64,000 bases of DNA from Streptomyces antibioticus (GCF_002019855.1 NZ_CM007717.1:6057043-6121042), one strand, 5' to 3'. Shown: positions 42,695-51,802, numbered from the stretch's first letter. Made by a program: numbers and translations. The notes: generated from the sequence alone by a model not told the origin.

Positions 42695-44632
42695 ATGGGC
42701 AATGCCGTGCCACCCCGCAGGGCAGCACCTGACCAGCCGTGGCGCACCGAGGGAACCCCCGAGGAGCCCCCGAGGCGCTCGGGCGGCCGGAGGATGCGCG
42801 GCCGGTGGTGGGGGCTCGCCGTCACCGCTGTGATCGTGTTCCTGGCGGTGTACATCGGGTTGAACTATCTCGACAGCGGCGACGAGCCGACGATCTCGTA
42901 CACGGAGTTCAGCCGGCAGGTCGACGAGGGCAATGTCGAGAAGATCTACTCCAAGGGCGACGCGATCCAGGGGCAGCTAAAGGAGGCCCGGGAGGATCCC
43001 GACGGGGACGGTGAGTACACCCGGTTCGAGACGCAGCGTCCGGCGTTCGCGGACGACGACCTCTGGCAGAGCCTGGACCGGCAAGACGTCACGGTGACCG
43101 CGCGGCCGGTGGTGCAGCAGCGCGGGCTGCTGCCGAACTTGTTGCTGTCGCTGGTGCCGATCGTGATTCTGGTCGCGGTGTGGATCTTCTTCGCGCGGCG
43201 GTTCGGCGGTGGGCCGGGCGGGGCGGGCGGCATGCTCGGCCGGAAGACGCCGCCGAAGCCTGTGGAGTTGCTGCCGGGTACCCAGCGCACGACGTTCGCG
43301 GACGTGGCCGGTATCGACGAGGTGAAGGGCGAGCTGGACGACGTCGTGGACTTCCTGGAGCATCCGGACGTCTACCGCAGGATGGGCGCGAAGATGCCGC
43401 GCGGGGTGCTGCTGGCGGGGTCGCCGGGCACCGGGAAGACGTTGCTGGCGCGGGCGGTCGCGGGGGAGGCGGGGGTGCCGTTCTTCTCGGCGTCGGCGTC
43501 GGAGTTCATCGAGATGATCGTCGGTGTGGGTGCGTCGCGGGTGCGGGAGTTGTTCGCGGAGGCGCGCAAGGTGGCGCCGTCGATCATCTTCATCGACGAG
43601 ATCGACACCATCGGGCGGGTGCGGGGCGCGGGTGCCTCGGTGAGCGGGCATGACGAGCGGGAGCAGACGCTGAACCAGATCCTGACCGAGATGGACGGCT
43701 TCTCCGGCTCGGAGGGTGTCGTGGTGATCGCCGCGACGAACCGTGCGGACATCCTGGATCCGGCGCTGACCCGGCCGGGCCGTTTCGACCGGGTCGTCAA
43801 TGTGTCGCCGCCGGACCGTGGCGGGCGTGAGGCGATCCTGCGGATCCATACGCGGGACATCCCGCTCTCCGCGGATGTGGACCTGACGCAGGTGGCGCGG
43901 ACCACGCCGGGTATGACGGGTGCGGATCTGGCCAATCTCGCCAACGAGGCGGCGCTGATCGCGGTCAAGCGCAAGCAGAAGCAGGTGACGGCGTCGGATC
44001 TGTCGGAGGCGCTGGAGAAGGTGCAGCTCGGGGCGGAGCGCACGCTGGTGATGCCGGAGGAGGACCGTCGGCGGACCGCGTATCACGAGAGCGGTCACGC
44101 GCTGCTGGGGATGCTCCAGACCGGCGCCGATCCGGTTCGCAAGATCACCATCGTGCCGCGCGGCCGGGCGCTGGGCGTGACGCTGTCGACTCCGGAGGTG
44201 GAGCGGTACGCGCACTCCGAGGAGTATCTGCGGGGCCGCATCATCGGCGCTCTCGGCGGGATGGCGGCCGAGCACGAGGTGTACGGGGTGGTGACGACGG
44301 GTGCGGAGAACGATCTGGAGCAGGTGAGCAACATCGCGCGCGGGATGGTCGCCCGGTGGGGGATGAGCCCGCGGGTGGGCCGGCTCTCCGCGCTGCCGAG
44401 CGATGCCCAGCAGGCGTACGGTCTGTCGGCGGCGCCGGCCACGCTCGACGCGATCGACCATGAGATGCGCCGGATCGTGGACGAGTGCTACGAGGAGGCG
44501 TGCCGCAAACTCCGGGACCATCGTGCCCAGTTGGACGCGCTGGCCGAGGCGCTGCTGGAGAACGAGACGCTGGAGGAGGCGGAGGCGTACCGCATCGCGG
44601 GGATCACCCGGCTGTCCAAGTCGGAGACCTGA
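42695..44632 (+). CDS. FtsH-family membrane AAA zinc metalloprotease
   Basis: 645 residues. Two N-terminal membrane segments (WGLAVTAVIVFLAVYIGLNYL at about 35-55, and LLLSLVPIVILVAVWIFF near 150) flank a small extracytoplasmic domain. AAA module: Walker A AGSPGTGKTLLA (about 240-251), Walker B IIFIDEID and arginine fingers in RPGRFDR. Protease zinc site HESGH near 466, with a downstream ENDLEQVSN acidic ligand. Streptomyces has another, canonical ftsH near hpt/folE, so this is a paralogue. ATG at 42695 has no ribosome binding site; TAACGT at 42682-42687 suggests a leaderless mRNA. Confidence 0.93.
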   Translation: MGNAVPPRRAAPDQPWRTEGTPEEPPRRSGGRRMRGRWWGLAVTAVIVFLAVYIGLNYLDSGDEPTISYTEFSRQVDEGNVEKIYSKGDAIQGQLKEAREDPDGDGEYTRFETQRPAFADDDLWQSLDRQDVTVTARPVVQQRGLLPNLLLSLVPIVILVAVWIFFARRFGGGPGGAGGMLGRKTPPKPVELLPGTQRTTFADVAGIDEVKGELDDVVDFLEHPDVYRRMGAKMPRGVLLAGSPGTGKTLLARAVAGEAGVPFFSASASEFIEMIVGVGASRVRELFAEARKVAPSIIFIDEIDTIGRVRGAGASVSGHDEREQTLNQILTEMDGFSGSEGVVVIAATNRADILDPALTRPGRFDRVVNVSPPDRGGREAILRIHTRDIPLSADVDLTQVARTTPGMTGADLANLANEAALIAVKRKQKQVTASDLSEALEKVQLGAERTLVMPEEDRRRTAYHESGHALLGMLQTGADPVRKITIVPRGRALGVTLSTPEVERYAHSEEYLRGRIIGALGGMAAEHEVYGVVTTGAENDLEQVSNIARGMVARWGMSPRVGRLSALPSDAQQAYGLSAAPATLDAIDHEMRRIVDECYEEACRKLRDHRAQLDALAEALLENETLEEAEAYRIAGITRLSKSET

Positions 44633-44647
44633 GGCGTCCGGTGGGTT

Positions 44648-45574
44648 TCAGGGGGTCCGGGCTATCAGGTACCGGAAGACGTTGGGCATCCAGACGGTGC
44701 CGTCGGGGCGTCGGTAGGGGTGGAGGGCCTCGGTGAGTTCCTTCTCGACCTGGGCCTGGTCCGTGGCGGTGACGGCGGCGTCGAACAGGCCGGTGGAGAG
44801 CAGGCCCTTGAGGGCGCTGTCCAGGTCGGCGTAGCCGAAGGGGCAGGCGACCCGGCCCGATCCGTCGGGGCGCAGTCCGGCGCGCTGGGCGACCTCCTCC
44901 AGGTCGTCGCGGAGGGCGGGGCGCAGCCGGACCGTGCCGCGGTCCTGTTCGGCGAGTCGGGCCGCGACCCGCAGGACCGCGGTGGTGGCGCAGCGCTCGG
45001 GCGGGCCCCAGCCGGTGAGGACCACGGGGGCGCCGCGCCGGGCCAGCGGGGTGGCGGCGGTCAGGAGCGCGGTCAGCGCTTCCGCGTCTCCGGCGACGCG
45101 TCCGATGGGTTCGAAGGCGGTGACGAGGGTGTGGGCGGGTGTGCGCGGGTCGGGCCGGTCCGCGGGCAGGCGGTCGGTGAGCCGGATGCCGGTACGCGGG
45201 TGTGTGCCGCCGTTGTGCGGGCCGTCCGGCCGGTCGGGCAGGAGCCGCTCGCGGGCGAGGGCGAGGCGGGCGGGGGAGGAGGGCTCGACGCCGGTGAGGG
45301 CGGCGCCCCGGGAGGCGGCCATCACCAGGGCGAGTCCGGAGCCGCAGCCGAGGGCGAGGAGCCGGGTCTCCGGTCCCACGTCGAGTCGCTGGTGGACGGC
45401 CTCGTAGAGCGGAACGAGCATGCGTTCCTGGATCTCGGACCAGTCACGCGCGCGTGCACCCTGGTCCGCGCGGGGCACCGGCCCCGCGTGAGACAGGTGC
45501 TGTCGCACGAGCACAGGTGTCATGGAAAAGCGCCCCAATCCGCCGAGAGAGTCTGTCGCCGTGCCTGAGTTCAT
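44648..45574 (-). CDS. class I SAM-dependent methyltransferase, substrate unknown
   Basis: 308 residues. The SAM-binding motif LLALGCGSGLALVMAA follows an N-terminal helical region (DWSEIQERMLVPLYEAVHQRL), and TGVEPSS is the acidic loop after strand 2. The C-terminal part (PFGYADLDSALKGLLSTGLF and FRYLIAR) is typical of small-molecule methyltransferases in streptomycetes. ATG at 45574 with AGGA a few bases upstream; an internal ATG (residue 18) is an alternative start. Convergent with the ftsH-like gene and divergent from proS. Substrate cannot be inferred. Confidence 0.78.
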   Translation of the reverse strand: MNSGTATDSLGGLGRFSMTPVLVRQHLSHAGPVPRADQGARARDWSEIQERMLVPLYEAVHQRLDVGPETRLLALGCGSGLALVMAASRGAALTGVEPSSPARLALARERLLPDRPDGPHNGGTHPRTGIRLTDRLPADRPDPRTPAHTLVTAFEPIGRVAGDAEALTALLTAATPLARRGAPVVLTGWGPPERCATTAVLRVAARLAEQDRGTVRLRPALRDDLEEVAQRAGLRPDGSGRVACPFGYADLDSALKGLLSTGLFDAAVTATDQAQVEKELTEALHPYRRPDGTVWMPNVFRYLIARTP

Positions 45575-45739
45575 GAGTCCTGATCAGGTGCCCCCCGCGC
45601 GGTGTCTCGCACCGCCCTCGTATGCCAGGTAACTCCCCGTCCGCGGTCGCGTCCAGGGGTTGCGGGTCCCTGCTTGGGGACGGCATGTGCCTGTGGCGAA
45701 AATTCACATTCCGGCAACGCGGGCCCGTACCATCGCGCC

Positions 45740-47155
45740 ATGGCGAAGGCACCCGTTCTCACCCCGCGCGCGGACGACTTTCCGCGCTGGTACCAGGATC
45801 TGATCAACAAGGCCGAGCTGGCGGACAACGGTCCGGTGCGCGGCACCATGGTGATCCGACCGTACGGTTACGGGCTGTGGGAGCGGATGCAGGCGGAGAT
45901 GGACGCCCGCATCAAGGAGACGGGTACCCAGAACGCGTACTTCCCGCTGCTCATCCCGCAGTCGTATCTGGCCCGTGAGGCCGACCATGTGGAGGGTTTC
46001 GCGCCGGAGTTGGCCGTGGTGACGCACGGTGGCGGCAAGGAGCTGGAGGAGCCGGCGGTCGTCCGTCCCACCTCCGAGATGATCGTCAACGACTATTTCT
46101 CGAAGTGGGTGCAGAGCTACCGCGATCTGCCGCTGCTGATCAACCAGTGGGCCAACGTGGTGCGGTGGGAGCTGCGGCCGCGGCTGTTCCTGCGCACGAG
46201 CGAATTCCTCTGGCAGGAGGGGCACACCGCACACGCCACGTACGAGGACGCGCGTGACTTCGCCGCGCACATCCACCGGCGGGTCTACGAGGACTTCATG
46301 GTGAACGTCCTCGCGATGGACGTGGTCCCCGGCCGCAAGACCGTCAAGGAGCGGTTCGCGGGGGCGATCAACACCCTCACCCTGGAAGGGATGATGGGGG
46401 ACGGCAAGGCGCTGCAGATGGCGACCAGTCATGAGCTGGGCCAGAACTTCGCGAAGGCGTTCCACACGTCGTACCTGTCGAAGGAGGGCACCCAGGAGCT
46501 GGTGTGGCAGACGTCGTGGGGGTCGACGACCCGCATGATCGGGGCGCTGGTGATGATGCACGGCGACGACGACGGTCTGCGGGTGCCGCCGCGGCTGGCG
46601 CAGATCCAGGTCGTGGTGCTGGCGATCAAGGGGGACGAGGCGGTTCTGGCCGCGGTCCGTGAGCTGGGCGACCGGTTGCGGGCGGCGGGTGTCCGGGTGC
46701 GGGTGGACGACCGTACGGACGTGCCGTTCGGGCGGCGCGCGGTGGACTGGGAGCTGAAGGGGGTGCCGGTGCGGGTCGAGATCGGGCCCCGTGACCTGGA
46801 GAACGGCACGGCGATGGTGGCCCGCCGGATCCCGGGCGGGAAGGAGCCGGTGGCCGTCGACCGGTTGGTGGAGCTGGTGCCGGGGATGCTGGAGGAGGAC
46901 CAGGCGCTGCTGCTGCGGCAGTCCCGGGAGCGCCGGGAGTCGCGGACGACGGAGGTGTCCACGGCCGAGGAGGCGGTGGAGGCGGCCGTGTCCGGCGGCT
47001 GGGCGCGTATTCCGTGGGCGACGCTCGGCGAGGAGGGCGAGGCCCGGCTGGCCGAGCACGCGGTGACCGTACGGTGTCTGGTCGCCGAGGACGGGTCGGT
47101 GCCGGACGACGGGGACGCTCCGGGTAACGTCGCGGTCGTCGCGCGCGCTTACTGA
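45740..47155 (+). CDS. proS: prolyl-tRNA synthetase, archaeal/eukaryal type
   Basis: 471-residue class II synthetase charging tRNA-Pro. Class II motifs are present: VRPTSEMIVNDYF, motif 2 in RWELRPRLFLRTSEFLWQEGHTAH and motif 3 with TSWGSTTRMIGAL. It lacks the YbaK-like editing insertion of the bacterial-type ProRS, is about 100 residues shorter and ends in Tyr as archaeal/eukaryal enzymes do. Streptomyces commonly has a bacterial-type ProS elsewhere, so this may be a second copy. ATG at 45740 without a ribosome binding site; TACCAT at 45728-45733 suggests leaderless expression. Confidence 0.92.
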   Translation: MAKAPVLTPRADDFPRWYQDLINKAELADNGPVRGTMVIRPYGYGLWERMQAEMDARIKETGTQNAYFPLLIPQSYLAREADHVEGFAPELAVVTHGGGKELEEPAVVRPTSEMIVNDYFSKWVQSYRDLPLLINQWANVVRWELRPRLFLRTSEFLWQEGHTAHATYEDARDFAAHIHRRVYEDFMVNVLAMDVVPGRKTVKERFAGAINTLTLEGMMGDGKALQMATSHELGQNFAKAFHTSYLSKEGTQELVWQTSWGSTTRMIGALVMMHGDDDGLRVPPRLAQIQVVVLAIKGDEAVLAAVRELGDRLRAAGVRVRVDDRTDVPFGRRAVDWELKGVPVRVEIGPRDLENGTAMVARRIPGGKEPVAVDRLVELVPGMLEEDQALLLRQSRERRESRTTEVSTAEEAVEAAVSGGWARIPWATLGEEGEARLAEHAVTVRCLVAEDGSVPDDGDAPGNVAVVARAY

Positions 47156-47217
47156 GACGGGGCCCTCCGCCGGGAGCGCGGCCGAAACACCTCTTGCGCC
47201 CCTGCCGAACGTCCTCA

Positions 47218-47250
47218 CCCCGGCGCGCGGACATCGTCTACGCGCCGGGG
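47218..47250 (+). terminator. terminator after proS
   Basis: CCCCGGCGCG (47218-47227) pairs perfectly with CGCGCCGGGG (47241-47250), 62 bp past the proS stop. Confidence 0.75.
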
Positions 47251-47415
47251 CGTACGGCGGACTACGCACCACCTTGTGGTGAGCTGTGAGGCTTCTCCGC
47301 AGATCAGCGCACCCGCCCTCGTCTCCACGCATCAGCGGCAACTGACGGGTACGTGCAAATTATTTGAGATGCCCCGGAATAGGAACACGGGGGCACCTCC
47401 GCTCGTTGTCATTAC

Positions 47416-48015
47416 GTGAGCACGACACAGACACCACCTGTTCTCGCCGCAGAGCTGGCACAGGCGTGGGCCGACATTCAGCGGTACCACCCCGAGCTGC
47501 CGGACCTTGCCGCGCCAGAATCCCTGATCGGGGAGTCGTCGTCCGCCTGCGGTCACGAGCTCTCCTTCGAGCGACTGCTTCATGAGGCAGTCCATGGCAT
47601 CGCCGCGTCCCGCGGCGTCCGCGACACCTCCCGCGCCGGCCGCTACCACAACCGCAGATTCCTCGCGATCGCCGAGGAGCTGGGCCTGGACCATCCCGAG
47701 GAACCGCACCCGAGCAGCGGTTTCTCCCTGGTCACGCTCAACCCCGAGGCCAAGCGCCGCTACCGTCCGACGATCGAGCGCCTCCAGCGGGCCCTCAAGG
47801 CCCACACCGCGGCCACCTCCGCCGACAACACCAGCCGTACCTTCCGCGGCCCCGCGGCCCGTCACGGGTCCTCCGGTGGCGGGGTGCGGGTCAAGGCCGT
47901 CTGCGACTGCGGTCGCAACGTCCGGGTGGTGCCGTCGGTCCTGGCCCAGGCCCCGATCGTGTGCGGCGGCTGCGGCAAGCCGTTCCGCATCCCGGAGATC
48001 GCGGGGGCGGCGTAA
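47416..48015 (+). CDS. SprT-like zinc protein with C-terminal zinc ribbon
   Basis: 199 residues. HEAVH at 56-60 is an HExxH zinc-protease motif, and YHNRRFLAIAEELG (His78) matches the position and style of the third ligand in SprT/Spartan (HGxxF). The C-terminus has a zinc ribbon: C164-x-C166 and C184-GG-C187. No signal peptide, so cytoplasmic. SprT-family proteases cut DNA-protein crosslinks in eukaryotes; a DNA-related role here is inference. GTG start at 47416. The inverted repeat TGCCCC/GGGGCA (47371-47396) lies upstream. I do not know a characterised Streptomyces member. Confidence 0.72.
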   Translation: MSTTQTPPVLAAELAQAWADIQRYHPELPDLAAPESLIGESSSACGHELSFERLLHEAVHGIAASRGVRDTSRAGRYHNRRFLAIAEELGLDHPEEPHPSSGFSLVTLNPEAKRRYRPTIERLQRALKAHTAATSADNTSRTFRGPAARHGSSGGGVRVKAVCDCGRNVRVVPSVLAQAPIVCGGCGKPFRIPEIAGAA

Positions 48016-48361
48016 CCGCGGACGGTCCTGCACCGGCATCTCGTGGCTGTCGGTTCAGGTCGGCGCGTCGGCGGGGTGCTGTTCGCCGTTCCCGGCACCC
48101 CGCGACGGCCCGGCCGCGCACCCCGCATCCGTCGCGCGTCCCCTCCGCGCGCCGGGTGCTTCCCAGCCATGCCCGGCTTCCTCACCGGTCCCCTCGGCGC
48201 GGGGCGGCCGGCCGGGTGTGGCACAATGGCTAGCTGTACTCGACAGTCGCACAGGACCCCTCTCTCCTCCGGCTGACGCGTCCATCGGGCATTCGGGTAC
48301 CGCAACCCCACGCGGACTTCTCGCGTGCCCAACCACGTCAAAACCAGGAGAGTCCACTCCC
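48016..48361 (+). promoter_or_regulatory. leader and promoter region of the rpsP operon
   Basis: No gene seen. CACAAT at 48222-48227 and TAGCTG at 48231-48236 are possible -10 boxes. A hairpin CACGCG/CGCGTG (48309-48327) lies in the likely leader. AGGAGAG ends about 10 bases before the rpsP GTG. A long structured leader would fit autogenous control of a ribosomal operon, but no specific motif is recognised. Confidence 0.35.
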
Positions 48362-48790
48362 GTGGCAGTCAAGATCAAGCTGAAGCGTCTGGGCAAGATC
48401 CGTTCGCCTCACTACCGCATCGTCGTCGCCGACTCCCGCACCCGTCGTGACGGCCGTGCGATCGAGGAGATCGGCAAGTACCACCCGACCTACAACCCGT
48501 CGGTCATCGAGGTGGACGCCGACCGCGTCGCGTACTGGCTGGGTGTCGGCGCGCAGCCGACCGAGCCGGTTCTCGCCATTCTGAAGAAGACCGGCGACTG
48601 GCAGAAGTTCAAGGGCGAGCCCGCCCCGGCTCCGCTGCTCGTGGCCGAGCCGAAGAAGGCGCGCCCGTCGTTCGAGGCCCTCGGTGGCGACGACTCGGGC
48701 AAGGGTGAGGCCATCACCCAGAAGAAGAAGGCCGAGAAGAAGGACGAGGCCGCGGCCGAGTCGTCTTCGTCTGAGTCGACCGAGGCCTGA
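48362..48790 (+). CDS. rpsP: 30S ribosomal protein S16
   Basis: 142-residue ribosomal protein. The conserved N-terminus AVKIKLKRLGKIRSPHYRIVVADSRTRRDGR is followed by a charged, Lys/Glu/Ser-rich C-terminal extension typical of actinobacteria. GTG at 48362 with AGGAGAG upstream. First gene of rpsP-khpA-rimM-trmD-rplS. Confidence 0.97.
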   Translation: MAVKIKLKRLGKIRSPHYRIVVADSRTRRDGRAIEEIGKYHPTYNPSVIEVDADRVAYWLGVGAQPTEPVLAILKKTGDWQKFKGEPAPAPLLVAEPKKARPSFEALGGDDSGKGEAITQKKKAEKKDEAAAESSSSESTEA

Positions 48791-48792
48791 GC

Positions 48793-49032
48793 ATGCTCGA
48801 GGAGGCTCTCGAGCACCTCGTGAAGGGCATCGTCGACAACCCCGACGACGTGCAGGTCGCCTCGCGCAACCTGCGCCGGGGGCGTGTGCTGGAGGTCCGG
48901 GTCCACCCCGACGACCTCGGCAAGGTGATCGGCCGCAACGGCCGTACCGCCCGCGCCCTGCGGACCGTCGTGGGTGCCATCGGCGGCCGGGGCGTCCGTG
49001 TCGACCTCGTCGACGTGGACCACGTCCGCTGA
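48793..49032 (+). CDS. khpA: KH-domain RNA-binding protein
   Basis: 79-residue single KH-domain protein with the GxxG loop GRNG at 47-50 (KVIGRNGRTARAL). The ATG is 2 bases after the rpsP stop. KhpA proteins bind RNA broadly, often with a KhpB partner. The position between rpsP and rimM is conserved in Gram-positive bacteria. Confidence 0.95.
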   Translation: MLEEALEHLVKGIVDNPDDVQVASRNLRRGRVLEVRVHPDDLGKVIGRNGRTARALRTVVGAIGGRGVRVDLVDVDHVR

Positions 49033-49051
49033 CGCTTGTTGCAAACCGGCT

Positions 49052-49087
49052 CGGGCCGGGGAGGGCCACTGGGCCGTCCCCGGCCCG
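49052..49087 (+). terminator. intra-operon hairpin between khpA and rimM
   Basis: CGGGCCGGGGA (49052-49062) pairs perfectly with TCCCCGGCCCG (49077-49087). It could reduce read-through from rpsP-khpA into rimM-trmD-rplS, or mark an mRNA processing point. Confidence 0.6.
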
Positions 49088-49114
49088 CAGTCGTATGACA
49101 GGAGATCAAGGACA

Positions 49115-49684
49115 GTGCAGCTCGTAGTCGCACGGATCGGCCGTGCCCACGGCGTCAAGGGCGAGGTCACCGTGGAGGTACGTACCGACGAGCCGGAACT
49201 CAGGCTCGCGCCCGGCGCCGTGCTCGCCACCGATCCCGCCGCCGCGGGACCGCTCACCATCGAGACCGGCCGGGTCCACAGCGGCCGTCTCCTCCTGCGC
49301 TTCGCCGGCGTCGCCGACCGCACCGCCGCCGAGGCCCTGCGCAACACCCTCCTGATCGCCGAGGTCGACCCGGAGGAGCTGCCCGAGGAGGAGGACGAGT
49401 ACTACGACCACCAGCTCATGGACCTCGACGTGGTCACCGCCGACGGCGTCGAGGTGGGCCGGATCACCGAGATCTCGCACCTGCCCTCCCAGGACCTCTT
49501 CATCGTCGAGCGCCCCGACGGCAGCGAGGTGATGATCCCGTTCGTCTCGGAGATCGTCGCCGAGATCGACCTGGAGGAGCAGCGGGCGGTCATCACCCCG
49601 CCGCCGGGACTGATCGACGACCGCGCGGAGATCGTGTCGTCCCGCGAGGAGTCCCCCCGGGGCGAGAGCGGGGACGCGTCCTGA
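49115..49684 (+). CDS. rimM: 16S rRNA processing protein RimM
   Basis: 189-residue 30S maturation factor. N-terminal RimM domain VARIGRAHGVKGEVTVEVRTD, then the PRC-barrel domain with YYDHQLMDLDVV and FIVERPDGSEVMIPFV. GTG at 49115 with AGGAG at 49100-49104. The stop overlaps the trmD start (TGATG), so the two are coupled. Confidence 0.95.
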   Translation: MQLVVARIGRAHGVKGEVTVEVRTDEPELRLAPGAVLATDPAAAGPLTIETGRVHSGRLLLRFAGVADRTAAEALRNTLLIAEVDPEELPEEEDEYYDHQLMDLDVVTADGVEVGRITEISHLPSQDLFIVERPDGSEVMIPFVSEIVAEIDLEEQRAVITPPPGLIDDRAEIVSSREESPRGESGDAS

Positions 49685-50517
49685 TGCGGCTCGACGTCGT
49701 CACGATCTTCCCCGGGTACCTCGACCCGCTGAACGTCTCCCTCGTCGGCAAGGCACGCGCGCGCGGACAGCTCGACGTGCACGTCCACGACCTGCGGGAG
49801 TGGACCTACGACCGCCACAACACCGTCGACGACACCCCCTACGGCGGCGGCCCCGGCATGGTCATGAAGACCGAGCCGTGGGGCGACGCCCTGGACAGCG
49901 TCCTCGCCGACGGCTACGAGGGCGGCGCCGGCCGGCCCGCGCTGATCGTCCCGACGCCCAGCGGCCGCCCCTTCACCCAGGGCCTCGCCGTCGAGCTGTC
50001 CGAACGCCCCTGGCTGATCTTCACCCCGGCCCGCTACGAGGGCATCGACCGGCGGGTCGTCGACGAGTACGCCGCCCGGATCCCGGTCTACGAGGTCTCC
50101 ATCGGCGACTACGTCCTCGCCGGCGGCGAGGCGGCCGTCCTCGTCGTCACCGAGGCCGTGGCACGGCTGCTGCCCGGAGTGCTCGGCAACGCCGAGTCCC
50201 ACCGCGACGACTCCTTCGCGCCCGGCGCCATGGCGAGCCTCCTGGAGGGGCCCGTCTACACCAAGCCGCCCGCCTGGCGCGGCCGGGGCATCCCCGAGGT
50301 ACTGCTCAGCGGCCACCACGGCAAGATCGCCCGCTGGCGCCGCGACGAGGCCCTGCGCCGCACCACCGCCAGCCGGCCCGACCTGATCGAACGCTGCGAG
50401 CCCGCCGCCTTCGACAAGAAGGACCGCGAGATGCTCTCCATCCTCGGCTGGGCGCCCGACCCGGAGGGAGCGGCGTACGGCCGATTTTGGCGCAGGACGA
50501 ACGGCATGGAAGAATAG
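49684..50517 (+). CDS. trmD: tRNA (guanine-37-N1)-methyltransferase
   Basis: 277-residue SPOUT methyltransferase that methylates G37 and prevents frameshifting. N-terminus MRLDVVTIFPGYLDPL. Knot motifs are ARYEGIDRRV and SIGDYVLAGGEAAVLV. ATG overlaps the rimM stop. Confidence 0.97.
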   Translation: MRLDVVTIFPGYLDPLNVSLVGKARARGQLDVHVHDLREWTYDRHNTVDDTPYGGGPGMVMKTEPWGDALDSVLADGYEGGAGRPALIVPTPSGRPFTQGLAVELSERPWLIFTPARYEGIDRRVVDEYAARIPVYEVSIGDYVLAGGEAAVLVVTEAVARLLPGVLGNAESHRDDSFAPGAMASLLEGPVYTKPPAWRGRGIPEVLLSGHHGKIARWRRDEALRRTTASRPDLIERCEPAAFDKKDREMLSILGWAPDPEGAAYGRFWRRTNGMEE

Positions 50518-50650
50518 GCCGCTGTTGTCCGCCGTCCGGCGTGCGCCCCTGCCACAGGGGGACACGACGCCCGCTCCGACGGTGACGACACCCTCCCAGA
50601 AACCTTGATCCCGCTGATGACCTGTGGCATCGGCGAAGAAAGCAGACGCA

Positions 50651-51001
50651 ATGTCCCACCTGCTCGACACCGTCGACTCCGCGTCGCTGCGCAGCGACAT
50701 CCCGGCCTTCCGTCCGGGTGACACCGTCAACGTCCACGTGCGCGTCATCGAGGGCAACCGCTCCCGTGTGCAGCAGTTCAAGGGTGTCGTCATCCGCCGC
50801 CAGGGCGCCGGTGTCCGCGAGACCTTCACGGTCCGCAAGGTCTCGTTCTCCGTCGGCGTCGAGCGCACCTTCCCGGTGCACACCCCGATCGTCGAGAAGA
50901 TCGAGCTGGTCACCCGTGGTGACGTGCGCCGCGCCAAGCTGTACTACCTCCGTGAGCTGCGCGGCAAGGCCGCGAAGATCAAGGAGAAGCGCGACAACTG
51001 A
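50651..51001 (+). CDS. rplS: 50S ribosomal protein L19
   Basis: 116-residue ribosomal protein with FRPGDTVNVHVRVIEGNRSRVQ and the C-terminal RAKLYYLRELRGKAAKIKE. ATG at 50651; an upstream GTG at 50624 would add nine Ala/Lys-rich residues. Ends the translation cluster before the signal peptidase genes. Confidence 0.97.
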   Translation: MSHLLDTVDSASLRSDIPAFRPGDTVNVHVRVIEGNRSRVQQFKGVVIRRQGAGVRETFTVRKVSFSVGVERTFPVHTPIVEKIELVTRGDVRRAKLYYLRELRGKAAKIKEKRDN

Positions 51002-51046
51002 GCGGACTCGGAGATCCATGGAGGGGCCGGATAGCATCTGGCCCCG

Positions 51047-51802
51047 ATGGACACCGAAGCTCAGCCGACGACGGAGCGCGACCGCTCCTCCCGCCCCTCC
51101 GACCCCGCGGCGGCCTCTCAGGACGAGGCCCCGCGCGCGGAGAGGCCGGAGGGACGGTCGCGTTTCGCGTTGGTGGCGCGGATCACGCGATGGCTCCCGG
51201 GCGGCCGGATCAGCCTCACACTCCTCGTCTGCCTGCTGTTTTCGCTGGTCCTCAACGCGTTCGTCGTGCGGCCCTTCCAGATCCCCAGCGGATCCATGGA
51301 GAACGGATTGAGGATCGGCGACCGCGTTCTCGTAAATAAGTTGGCGTACCGTTTCGGTGCCGGACCGCGGCGCGGCGACGTCGTCGTGTTCGACGGGGCC
51401 GGGTATTTCGGGAACGCCGACTACGTCAAACGCGTCGTGGGTGCGGGGGGAGACCACGTGGTCTGCTGTGACAAGGAGGGGAGGATCAGGGTGAACGGCC
51501 GGTCGGTCGACGAGTCCGCGTTCCTGTATCCGGGCGACAGCCCGTCCTCCGTGGACTTCGACGTGGTCGTGCCCGAGGGCACCCTGTTCGTCCTCGGGGA
51601 CCACCGCGGCGCCTCCAGCGACTCCCGCGACCACCTCGGCTCCCCGGGCGGCGGCATGATCCCCGTCGACCGTGTCATCGGCCGCGCCGACTGGATCGTC
51701 TGGCCCGCCGCGCACGCCGGCCGGCTGACCCGCCCGGACGCCTACGCGCGCGTGCCCGCCGCGCAGGGTGTGCAGGGGGACGCGGAGGGCGCACATGGGT
51801 AA
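51047..51802 (+). CDS. sipW: type I signal peptidase SipW
   Basis: 251-residue membrane serine protease that removes signal peptides of secreted proteins. A basic N-terminus, then a membrane segment (ISLTLLVCLLFSLVLNAFVV, 55-74). Catalytic Ser83 is in IPSGSM and catalytic Lys128 in YVKRVVG. No second membrane segment at the C-terminus. TAGCAT at 51032-51037 with ATG ten bases on and no ribosome binding site suggests leaderless expression. The sipX start overlaps its stop by eight bases. Confidence 0.93.
   Translation: MDTEAQPTTERDRSSRPSDPAAASQDEAPRAERPEGRSRFALVARITRWLPGGRISLTLLVCLLFSLVLNAFVVRPFQIPSGSMENGLRIGDRVLVNKLAYRFGAGPRRGDVVVFDGAGYFGNADYVKRVVGAGGDHVVCCDKEGRIRVNGRSVDESAFLYPGDSPSSVDFDVVVPEGTLFVLGDHRGASSDSRDHLGSPGGGMIPVDRVIGRADWIVWPAAHAGRLTRPDAYARVPAAQGVQGDAEGAHG

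Noticed and set aside
45575..45739. T-box leader for proS
   Set aside because: The gap is short, lacks the conserved T-box sequence and the gene looks leaderless.
48016..48361. Possible tRNA or riboswitch upstream of rpsP
   Set aside because: No cloverleaf or known aptamer core could be traced; only a small 6-bp hairpin is visible.
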